Source: CAYMND01 sp964465065 (GTDB lineage Bacteria; Acidobacteriota; Aminicenantia; UBA2199). Taken from it: a DNA stretch of 35,027 bases. The stretch's first letter is position 1. Every line of letters starts with the position of its first letter. The stretch covers positions 1-35,027 of the forward strand of contig CAYXHZ010000032.1 in NCBI GenBank assembly GCA_964465065.1, given 5' to 3'. The translations under genes were made by a program, and so were the position numbers. Shown piece after piece: positions 15,865 through 22,042 of this stretch. Below the pieces are notes generated by a model. That model was not told where the DNA came from, ran no database searches, and worked only from the letters and a program-made list of their open reading frames with translations.

Positions 15865-15953
15865 ACGGATTGTATCCGCTACCGGGTGCAATGACGGCCT
15901 TTTGGGTATATAATATAAAGAAAAATTTGCACTTCACATAAAAGGAGTTGAAG

Positions 15954-16073
15954 TTGGGAAAAGAAAAGATCACCAAGAAGGAAGAGAAGAAGAAACCGAC
16001 CAAGACCCTGAAAGAAAAACGGGCCGAGAAAAAGGAAAAGAAAGCCAGTAAGTCCGTTCCGACGGCTCAGTAA
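15954..16073 (+). CDS. small lysine-rich protein, 39 residues, TTG start
   Basis: A short frame preceded by AAAGGAG (941-947 of the 15.9-kb line) with six bases to a TTG at 15954. It encodes MGKEKITKKEEKKKP, then TKTLKEKRAEKKEKKASKS, ending SVPTAQ. Fifteen of 39 residues are lysine, with many glutamates, giving a strongly basic and presumably disordered or helical peptide. A -10-like TATAAT lies at 15909-15914. The last 7 bp overlap the convergent gene ending at 16067. A good ribosome-binding site and biased composition argue that it is real. The function is unknown, and binding nucleic acid or ribosomes is only a guess from charge. Confidence 0.6.
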   Translation: MGKEKITKKEEKKKPTKTLKEKRAEKKEKKASKSVPTAQ

Positions 16074-16666
16074 TCCGGTTCGATCGACAGTTCGCTGACG
16101 AAGATCACTTCGCAGGCGCCAAAGCCGGTGTCGTTGCGGGTCGTCGAGCTTTTCCAACGCATGTTGTTTGGACCTTCGATCCGCACCAGCTGCCCGAACA
16201 GGTTGAGCACCTGGCCGACACGGACATCGTCGAGAATATCGCGTATGCCGTCGTCGGCCGGGATCAGATGCATATTGGCGCTGTGGGTCTCGATGTCACG
16301 ACGAGGAATGGGGAATTCCTTCACCTGCCAATAATAAAAACGGTTGCCCTGACTGATGGTGATTTTTTCGAGCACGCTTTCATCCGACATCGGTCCCCAG
16401 CCGAAAGCGATGTCCCAGGGGGCCAGTTCGGCGTCGATTCCGCTGCGGTAGCGCTCTTTGCCGAGCACACGGGCCTGCATCTCGAAATCGGCCAGAGGGA
16501 AGATGCGGAAATCCTGAAAATCAAACGGGCCGGCGTCGCTGTCGGTCTGCAGTGGATCGTCCGGGGCCACTTCGCCGGGGCCATGACTGACGGGGCGGTT
16601 TTTCAGAAAGTAACCGGCGACGGCGATCAGGATCAGCAGAGGTAAAATCACTCGTTTGATGTTCAT
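16067..16666 (-). CDS. conserved membrane-anchored protein of unknown function
   Basis: A 199-residue protein with a single N-terminal membrane segment (about 4-20, KRVILPLLILIAVAGYF) and an extracytoplasmic part. Distinctive stretches are LAPWDIAFGWGPMSDESVLE, ISQGNRFYYW, HSANMHLIPAD, VGQVLNLFGQLV and SSTTRNDTGFGACEVIFV. These recur, from memory, in an uncharacterised family of Gram-negative proteins, and no enzymatic motif is evident. The start has an AGGA-type site in AGGATTAAACG. It is the last gene of the heptose operon, 26 bp after the methyltransferase-like gene, and overlaps the convergent lysine-rich protein by 7 bp. Its placement hints at an envelope role. Confidence 0.7.
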   Translation of the reverse strand: MNIKRVILPLLILIAVAGYFLKNRPVSHGPGEVAPDDPLQTDSDAGPFDFQDFRIFPLADFEMQARVLGKERYRSGIDAELAPWDIAFGWGPMSDESVLEKITISQGNRFYYWQVKEFPIPRRDIETHSANMHLIPADDGIRDILDDVRVGQVLNLFGQLVRIEGPNNMRWKSSTTRNDTGFGACEVIFVSELSIEPDY

Positions 16667-16692
16667 CGTTTAATCCTGAGTCGAGGGATTCA

Positions 16693-17232
16693 TCAGCCTG
16701 TGCGAATGATTTTCATGACCTTGAGCACCATGATGGCCGTGACCAGCAGGACCATGTAGAAAACCCGGTATTCGCGGTTCTTCATGTACAGCGAGATGTT
16801 GTAGGCCGGATTCTTGACCCGGCGCAGTTTGGGAAAGAATACGTTGACCTGCCTGGCCCAGTCGTCGTAGCGGTCGGCGAAGTTTTTTTTCAGCAGCCGG
16901 TGCTCGATGATCATGAGCATGGGGAAAAAGAACAGGCAATACACCGTGGCGATGGCCGCGCTGATCCAGTTGTTACCGGCCGCGGCCAGGCCGGCGGCGA
17001 TGATGGTGTTGCCGAAGTAGAGCGGGTTGCGGGTCAAGGAGTAGGGACCGTTGGTGGCCAGTTCGTTGTTCTTGTTGATGTATCCGGATGTCCAGGCCCG
17101 GAAGGCGGCACCGGCTATCATCAGGAAAAAACCGATGGTCACCGACACCGGACCGGGTTGGGAGAAGAATATGAGGACGGCTGTGCCCAATGTGCCGATG
17201 GTCGCACGGTAATGAATGAGAAATTCAACCAT
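16693..17232 (-). CDS. isoprenylcysteine carboxyl methyltransferase-like membrane protein (ICMT/PEMT family)
   Basis: A 179-residue protein with about four or five membrane helices. The family core is clear: GAAFRAWTSGYINKNNELAT, then NGPYSLTRNPLYFGNTIIAAG (the G-P-Y-x-x-x-R-N-P-x-Y motif at about 62-72), and after a helix IEHRLLKKNFADRYDDWARQ (E-x-x-L-x-x-x-F-x-x-x-Y). These segments bind S-adenosylmethionine in the ICMT/PEMT fold. In bacteria the substrate is usually unknown, and lipid or small hydrophobic molecules are likely. A C-terminal extension ending in a further hydrophobic helix (VFYMVLLVTAIMVLKVMK) is present. The ATG overlaps the preceding glycosyltransferase stop by 8 bp, indicating coupling in the LPS heptose operon. 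Confidence 0.82.
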   Translation of the reverse strand: MVEFLIHYRATIGTLGTAVLIFFSQPGPVSVTIGFFLMIAGAAFRAWTSGYINKNNELATNGPYSLTRNPLYFGNTIIAAGLAAAGNNWISAAIATVYCLFFFPMLMIIEHRLLKKNFADRYDDWARQVNVFFPKLRRVKNPAYNISLYMKNREYRVFYMVLLVTAIMVLKVMKIIRTG

Positions 17233-18283
17233 TTTGCCCTAAGACCTCGTTGACCAGATTAGCAGCCCGAATCGGCGATAGCTTATGCCGACACCACATT
17301 TTATCACAGTCTCTTTTGTAACAATAGCCGCAGGGCACATCGGCCCGGAGCCAGCGGCTGCCGGCCAGCAGCGAACCGTTGCGGGCCGGATCGGTCGGTC
17401 CGAACAGACCGACGGATTGAACTCCCATGGCGTCGGCCAGGTGCAGGGCCAGGGAATCGGCGCTCACGACGAGTCGGCTGCGGCGGATCAACCAGAGCAG
17501 GTGGGGGAAATCGAGGTACGGGGCGATCGGCAGGGCGAGACGGTCGGCGATGGCGCAGGCCAGCTCCCGTTCTTTATCCGAACCCCAGATCAACAGGGGC
17601 TTGATTGGCCTGTCCAGGTGCCGCAGCAGGTCTGTCCAGAATTCCACGGTCAACTGTTTGGTCGGCCAGGTGCCGCCCAGATTGATCAGACACAGGGGGG
17701 AAACCAAGCTGTCGACCAGTTGCAGGATGGCCAGCCCAGCGGGATCGTCGGGGTCGGGCGCAGGGACCTGCAGCGCGTAATCCAGGCGGCCGGGGCGCTC
17801 GATGCCCAAAAGCCGGAGCAGATGAAGATTGCGTTCGATGACGTGTCCGCCGCCGAACGGGACGGCCTGATCGGTGTAGCAGCGGGCCGCCCAGGGTTCA
17901 CGCAGATCGGCTTTGGCGAATCCCAGCCTTTTTCCGCCGAGCAGCGCCGCCAGCAAGGAGGATTTGATCAGGCCCTGGAAGTCGATCACCAGGTCGAGCC
18001 GGTGCCGGTACTTTCTGACGGTTTGGCGCAACTGCCGCAAGCGCTCGCGAACGGGAACGCCTTTCAGGGTGACCACTTCGATTTCGTCCAGGCCGCGTAC
18101 CAGAGACAGCAGGCGGGCGCCGGGCGGATGGACGAACCAGGTGACGCGGCAGTCGGGATATCCGCTTTTCAGCGAGCTGAAGGCCGGCAGGGTATGCACG
18201 ATGTCGCCCAGGGCGGAGAAACGGATGATACCGATACGCAGGATCTGATCCCGAGCTGCTGGCTGGAGGGAGAGTTCAGGCAT
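17225..18283 (-). CDS. glycosyltransferase family 9, LPS heptosyltransferase
   Basis: A 352-residue protein that transfers heptose from ADP-heptose to the LPS inner core at the cytoplasmic face. The N-terminal Rossmann half starts RIGIIRFSALGDIVHTLPAF (S-A-L-G-D-I is the GT9 signature) and contains DLVIDFQGLIKSSLLAAL and KRLGFAKADLREP, typical of WaaC. The C-terminal half has CLINLGGTWPTKQL (phosphate-binding loop region), PLLIWGSDKE, VSADSLALHLADAMGVQSVG and GLFGPTDPARNG. It resembles heptosyltransferase I (WaaC) more than WaaF, but this is not certain. No ribosome-binding site precedes the ATG. It overlaps the hldC-like stop by 8 bp, so translation is presumably coupled. Confidence 0.88.
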   Translation of the reverse strand: MPELSLQPAARDQILRIGIIRFSALGDIVHTLPAFSSLKSGYPDCRVTWFVHPPGARLLSLVRGLDEIEVVTLKGVPVRERLRQLRQTVRKYRHRLDLVIDFQGLIKSSLLAALLGGKRLGFAKADLREPWAARCYTDQAVPFGGGHVIERNLHLLRLLGIERPGRLDYALQVPAPDPDDPAGLAILQLVDSLVSPLCLINLGGTWPTKQLTVEFWTDLLRHLDRPIKPLLIWGSDKERELACAIADRLALPIAPYLDFPHLLWLIRRSRLVVSADSLALHLADAMGVQSVGLFGPTDPARNGSLLAGSRWLRADVPCGYCYKRDCDKMWCRHKLSPIRAANLVNEVLGQNG

Positions 18284-18764
18284 GGGGCGGTTTGTCGGCG
18301 ATGGCGGCGATGATTATCGAACTGGAACGGACTTTGGGGCCGCCCACGATCAGGACTTGGGCGCCAACCTGGCGGGCCGTGGCGTATTCCGGAACGTTTT
18401 CCGGCTCGTAATCGCTGCCCTTGCAGTGAAAATCCGGGCGGATACGCAGGATCAGATTGTCCATGCGCAGTTCGTCGATCAGGATGACGTGGTCCACACA
18501 GGCCAGGGCGGAGATCATTCTGAGCCGTCCCCGTTCATCGATGTAGCCCCGGTGGCTGCCCTTCAGTTCCCGCAGCGCCCGGTCTGAATTGACGGCTACG
18601 ATCAGAATGTCGGCGCAGTCTTTGGCGGCTTCCAGGTAGCGGATATGACCGACGTGCAGCAGGTCGAAACCGCCGTTGGCCAAAGCGATGGTCCTGCCCT
18701 GGCTGCGGTAGGCGGCGACCAGTCGCTCCAGGCTGTCCAGGTCAACTGTTTTTTCGCAGTTCAT
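18276..18764 (-). CDS. hldC: D-glycero-beta-D-manno-heptose 1-phosphate adenylyltransferase (RfaE2 type)
   Basis: A 162-residue nucleotidyltransferase that activates heptose 1-phosphate with ATP to ADP-heptose. Residues from about 24 show the cytidylyltransferase-fold signature: IALANGGFDLLHVGHIRYLE (G-G-x-F-D-x-L-H-x-G-H), AVNSDRALRELKG, RLRMISALACVDHVIL, DFHCKGSDYEPENVPE and GGPKVRSSSIIIAA. The start at 18764 gives the family length. A frame opening at 18920 would only add residues antisense or out of frame to the kinase gene. It overlaps the 3' end of the kinase gene by 23 bp. In enterobacteria this activity is fused to the kinase as HldE; here the two are separate genes. Confidence 0.88.
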   Translation of the reverse strand: MNCEKTVDLDSLERLVAAYRSQGRTIALANGGFDLLHVGHIRYLEAAKDCADILIVAVNSDRALRELKGSHRGYIDERGRLRMISALACVDHVILIDELRMDNLILRIRPDFHCKGSDYEPENVPEYATARQVGAQVLIVGGPKVRSSSIIIAAIADKPPHA

Positions 18765-19734
18765 TCCGCAGCTCGTCCTGGGGCAGGGCGTAGGCGCCTT
18801 CACGCATGACCACCAGACTGGCGGCCACGTTGCTGAGTCGGGCCGAATCGAACAGGGACAGACCGCAGGCGATGCCCAGGCAGGCCACGGCGATGACCGT
18901 ATCGCCGGCACCGGTGACATCGACGATCTGGCTGGTACCGTGAACGGGGATGCTCAGGCTGGCGCCGTTCCGGTCGTACGCCATCATGCCCAGGTGCCCG
19001 CGTTTGAGGATGATGCCTTCCAGGTTCAGGTCACGGATCAGGTCCCGGGCGGCCGAGTGGAAGCCATCGTCGCTTTCGGGTCGGCTTTCCAGCAGGGCGC
19101 AGAACTCCTCCTCGTTGGGTGTGATGTAGGTGCTGCCCCGAAAGGAGCGGATGTGGTGACGCGAATCGGCCACGATGGGCAAAGAGCGGCCCAGGGAGCG
19201 CAGCTCGGTTACCGTGTCGGCCGTGGCGCTCTGGTTGAGGTAGTCGGACAATATCACGGTTCCGGCCTCGCCGAGGCCGGCTTGAACGTTTCGCTTCAGC
19301 TGCAGACGGTGGGATTCGTCGATCGGCAGCGGGCTGGTGTAATCGATGCGCAGGATCTGCTGTTTCCGGGTGTGCGAGGCCCCGGCCAGAATCCGGCTCT
19401 TTTTGGGGGTGATCCCTCCTTTGACGCGGATCAGGGCCTGGTGGGCGATACCCGCTTCGGCCAGGGTCGAGCAGATGATGTCGGCGGTGCGGTCGTCGCC
19501 GAGAAACCCGGCCGGTATGACCCGGGCGCCGAGCTGGTGCAGGTTCATGATGACGTTGCCGGCGCCGCCGAGACAGTGGTGACTGGACTCGAAATCCGTG
19601 ACCAGTACCGGGGCCTCCCGGGAGACACGGCCGGTCGATGTGAGCAGGTATTCATCCAGGATCAGATCGCCGACGACCAGAACGGTTTGATCCTGGAAAG
19701 ATGTCAGGATCGGGAGATAGCGCTTCAGTTCCAT
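18742..19734 (-). CDS. hldA: D-glycero-beta-D-manno-heptose-7-phosphate kinase (RfaE1 type, PfkB family)
   Basis: A 330-residue ribokinase-fold sugar kinase that phosphorylates heptose 7-phosphate at C1. Landmarks are VLVVGDLILDEYLL (residues 18-31), SREAPVLVTDFES, CLGGAGNVIMNLHQLGARV (PfkB glycine-rich site), TPKKSRILAG, RIDYTSPLPI, VILSDYLNQS, ITPNEEEFCALL, and the catalytic VDVTGAGDTVIAVACLG near 264, with D271 in GAGD as the base. It is the first gene of the five-gene heptose operon, overlapping hldC by 23 bp. The promoter 19741-19769 would begin transcription at or next to the ATG, so translation may be leaderless. Confidence 0.88.
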   Translation of the reverse strand: MELKRYLPILTSFQDQTVLVVGDLILDEYLLTSTGRVSREAPVLVTDFESSHHCLGGAGNVIMNLHQLGARVIPAGFLGDDRTADIICSTLAEAGIAHQALIRVKGGITPKKSRILAGASHTRKQQILRIDYTSPLPIDESHRLQLKRNVQAGLGEAGTVILSDYLNQSATADTVTELRSLGRSLPIVADSRHHIRSFRGSTYITPNEEEFCALLESRPESDDGFHSAARDLIRDLNLEGIILKRGHLGMMAYDRNGASLSIPVHGTSQIVDVTGAGDTVIAVACLGIACGLSLFDSARLSNVAASLVVMREGAYALPQDELRNELRKNS

Positions 19735-19740
19735 TGGGAA

Positions 19741-19769
19741 ATCCTAGCAGACCGTGCCGGCGAGGTCAA
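19741..19769 (-). promoter_or_regulatory. putative sigma-70 promoter of the heptose operon, near-leaderless
   Basis: On the minus strand TTGACC (19769-19764) and TAGGAT (19746-19741) are separated by 17 bp. Only six bases lie between the -10 box and the hldA ATG at 19734, so the transcript would start at or next to the initiation codon. AGGAT could alternatively act as a weak ribosome-binding site if transcription starts further upstream. Confidence 0.5.
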
Positions 19770-19771
19770 GG

Positions 19772-19796
19772 GAAAACGAGAATGGCGCCGATTCTC
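19772..19796 (-). terminator. putative terminator after hslO
   Basis: A GAGAAT/ATTCTC stem (19778-19796, with an inner GGCGCC) starts within the Hsp33 stop codon and is followed on the minus strand by GTTTT. It lies immediately upstream of the hldA promoter. The T tract is short, so termination may be partial. Confidence 0.5.
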
Positions 19797-20727
19797 AATT
19801 CATCTTTTTCCACAGGATGGCCTCGAGTTCGCTTTTTTCCAGCAAGTAGGCCGTATGGCAGTTGCGGCAATGGGTTTCCAAGGGGAATATGTCTTCCTGG
19901 ATGACGGAGTTCAGGTCTTCGACCGGCAGCGTGTTCATCATCTGCAGAAACAGGTCCCGGTTGCAGTGACAGAAAAACTCCACCCGTTTGTCGCCGTGCC
20001 GGGCCGGGGCATAGTCCTGGAAAGAGGTCTGGATGAATTCGCCGGGATCCTGATCGTTGAGCACGCTGCCCAGCGACGGCATATTCTGCAGGACGAGGCT
20101 GAGACGGTCCAGATCCTGGGGCGAGGCGCCGGGCATGGCCTGGATCATCAGAGCGGCGGCGCCGTTCAAGACGCCCTGCTCGTTGAAGCGGACGCTGAGG
20201 TTGAAGGCCGACGGCGTCTGTTCGGAGCTGCCGAAATATTCGGCCAGATCGCTGGCCAGGTTGGCGTAGCGTAATTGGATTTTCCCGCTGTACGGCGCTT
20301 TGGCGTCGGGAAGGAAACGACTCACCGTCAAGGTGCCGTCCTGGATGAAGGGGCTGAAATCGAACGAATCGAGCGGTCTGTCGATGGGCAGGACGGGATT
20401 GAACAGGTAGCCGCGGACTTCGCCATGACTGTTGGCCTCTACCGACAGTCCCTTCAGCGGGCCTGCGCAGTCGATCTGCAGGCAGATGTACTCATCGCTT
20501 TTCAGGCTGGAGGCGACCAGCAGCGCGGCAAGATAGGCCTGACCGAGGATCATGGTTTCCAGCAGGCCGGTCTGGTGGTTGAGCTGCATTTCACGGATCA
20601 GATGCGGGGCGTGGACCAGGGCTCCGCGAATGGTTTTGCCCTGGAGGCTGAAGTGGTACATACGGTCTCTGGAACGGGCCAACAGTGTATCTTTCAAACT
20701 CATTCCGGGTAACGACGGCTTGATCAT
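19795..20727 (-). CDS. hslO: redox-regulated chaperone Hsp33
   Basis: A 310-residue cytoplasmic holdase that protects proteins during oxidative stress. The N-terminal domain shows FSLQGKTIRGALVHAPHLIR, LLETMILGQAYLAALLVASS, LQIDCAGPLKGLSVEANSHG and EVRGYLFNP (family V-R-G-Y). The C-terminal redox switch has the four zinc cysteines as CHC (C253, C255) and CRNC (C287, C290), matching C-x-C and C-x-x-C. The start at 20727 follows CGGAGG with only 4 bases of spacing. The next ATG (20703) has no site, and the upstream codon at 20775 lacks support. It is divergent from larC, and a TATACT box lies upstream on the minus strand. Confidence 0.9.
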   Translation of the reverse strand: MIKPSLPGMSLKDTLLARSRDRMYHFSLQGKTIRGALVHAPHLIREMQLNHQTGLLETMILGQAYLAALLVASSLKSDEYICLQIDCAGPLKGLSVEANSHGEVRGYLFNPVLPIDRPLDSFDFSPFIQDGTLTVSRFLPDAKAPYSGKIQLRYANLASDLAEYFGSSEQTPSAFNLSVRFNEQGVLNGAAALMIQAMPGASPQDLDRLSLVLQNMPSLGSVLNDQDPGEFIQTSFQDYAPARHGDKRVEFFCHCNRDLFLQMMNTLPVEDLNSVIQEDIFPLETHCRNCHTAYLLEKSELEAILWKKMN

Positions 20728-20854
20728 CCGGCCTCCGATTGTCTGCGTTTTGGTTTGTTTCAGTATAGTAACCAAAATATTCGTGGCTGTCGAGCCTCCC
20801 GATTATTGACAAGGACCCGGGAATATGGCAAAAGAAGCGCTCAGGAGGATGAAC

Positions 20855-21691
20855 ATGAGGCTTTTACTCGATGCCGGCGGCGGGGTGGCCGGTGATATGC
20901 TCTGCGCCGGTTTGCTGTCACTGGGGGCAGACGCCGATCAGGTGCTGGAAGCCATGGAGATGGTGGGCGGTCGCCTGGGTGAAGTCAGCGCAGCCCTGGA
21001 AGTCATGGCCGACGGAGTCAGCCGACTGCGCATCAGCCTGGAGAACAACGACGCTCACCTGGCCGCTTCCCGGGCCCGCCGGCTGCTGACCGAGGGCATG
21101 GAGAGCCTGTCCATGCCGCGTCCGTATCGGGACTGCGGGCAGCAGGCCCTGGCAATTCTGATTCAGGCCGAAACGGAGGCCCACAGTCGTATGCCGGAGA
21201 TGGACCACCATATCCGCCAGCACGACGGTCATGACCACGACCATGATCACAGTCACGAGCACGGTCATGAACATCCGCATCACCAGGAAACCTATCTGCA
21301 CGAAGCCCAGGACATCGTCATGGATATCTGCGGCGTGATGACGGCACTGTGGAGTCTCAAGCTGGATCCGGAAATCGAGCTGCTGGGTCCTCTGGCCGTC
21401 GGCGGCGGTACGGTCAGCTTTTCGCATGGCACTTTGCCGGTACCGGCTCCGGCGGCGCGCATCATCCTGGATCGCTTCGCCATACCCTGGCGCTTCGGTC
21501 CCATCGACCAGGAACTGTGCACGCCCACCGGTGTGGCCCTGCTGGCCGCCCTAAACGCCGCAAAATGCACGACTGTTCCGCTGCTGAACGGCTGTCGATC
21601 CGGTCGCTCGCGGGGTACCAGACCGTACGATGTGCCGCCTCTGACCCTGTACCTGCACCAGGAACCGGCGCAGAGTTTCAACGGTTGCTGA
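20855..21691 (+). CDS. larC: LarC1-type nickel insertion protein without a LarC2 domain
   Basis: 278 residues. LarC inserts nickel into the pincer cofactor of lactate racemase-type enzymes. MRLLLDAGGGVAGDMLCAGL matches the LarC start. A histidine/aspartate-rich stretch (about 118-143) is the expected nickel-binding loop. YLHEAQDIVMDICG matches the F-H-E-V-G-A-x-D-x-I-x-D-x-x-G core, and GGGTVSFSHGTLPVPAPAA plus ELCTPTGVALLAAL complete LarC1. The start at 20855 is chosen because AGGAGG ends six bases before it. The upstream ATG at 20825 has no site. Full LarC is about 400 residues or is made by frameshifting into LarC2. No LarC2-like sequence is visible after 21691 in any frame, so the protein may be truncated or complemented elsewhere. 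No larA, larB or larE lies nearby. Confidence 0.8.
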   Translation: MRLLLDAGGGVAGDMLCAGLLSLGADADQVLEAMEMVGGRLGEVSAALEVMADGVSRLRISLENNDAHLAASRARRLLTEGMESLSMPRPYRDCGQQALAILIQAETEAHSRMPEMDHHIRQHDGHDHDHDHSHEHGHEHPHHQETYLHEAQDIVMDICGVMTALWSLKLDPEIELLGPLAVGGGTVSFSHGTLPVPAPAARIILDRFAIPWRFGPIDQELCTPTGVALLAALNAAKCTTVPLLNGCRSGRSRGTRPYDVPPLTLYLHQEPAQSFNGC

Positions 21692-22042
21692 AGGCGGTCC
21701 TGCCGGACCGGACCGTCCAGTACCGGATCGTGGTTTTCGAACCAGAAGACGAATCTGCCCAGACTGACACCCCATCCGGAAATGTTGACGAAGATGTGCC
21801 CGTTGTGGATTTCCCTTTTTCCGGCCTGACCCGAGGTACAGATAAAAAGCAGAAACACGATGAAATTTTGTGGCAGTTCCCACATTATTAGCTGATATGA
21901 AAAAAACGATCGCAATTTCATCACCGTTGCCGAGTCGTGATTATACCGAAAGGATGCCTGTAGTACGTCTTATGATGAATCCGCTCCGCGGCGGCGGTAT
22001 GCCGTTTTGTCATGCTCGTGCCGTGATGCGAAGGGATGAACG
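21692..22042 (+). other. 351-bp region between larC and copA
   Basis: No convincing gene. A frame overlapping the end of larC continues to 21891 with an acidic tail (VVFEPEDESAQTD) but has no LarC2 motifs. On the minus strand a frame begins with a signal-peptide-like run (PQNFIVFLLFICTSGQAG) but has no family match. The last part holds the copA ribosome-binding site (AAGGGATG). No clear terminator or promoter is seen. Confidence 0.5.

Noticed and set aside
21640..21891. Programmed frameshift from LarC1 into a LarC2 frame
   Set aside because: The overlapping frame continues to 21891 but shows none of the conserved LarC2 sequences, and no clear slippery site was recognised.
21551..21924. Minus-strand frame with a signal-peptide-like start between larC and copA
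   Set aside because: It runs antisense into larC, has no family resemblance and no ribosome-binding site.
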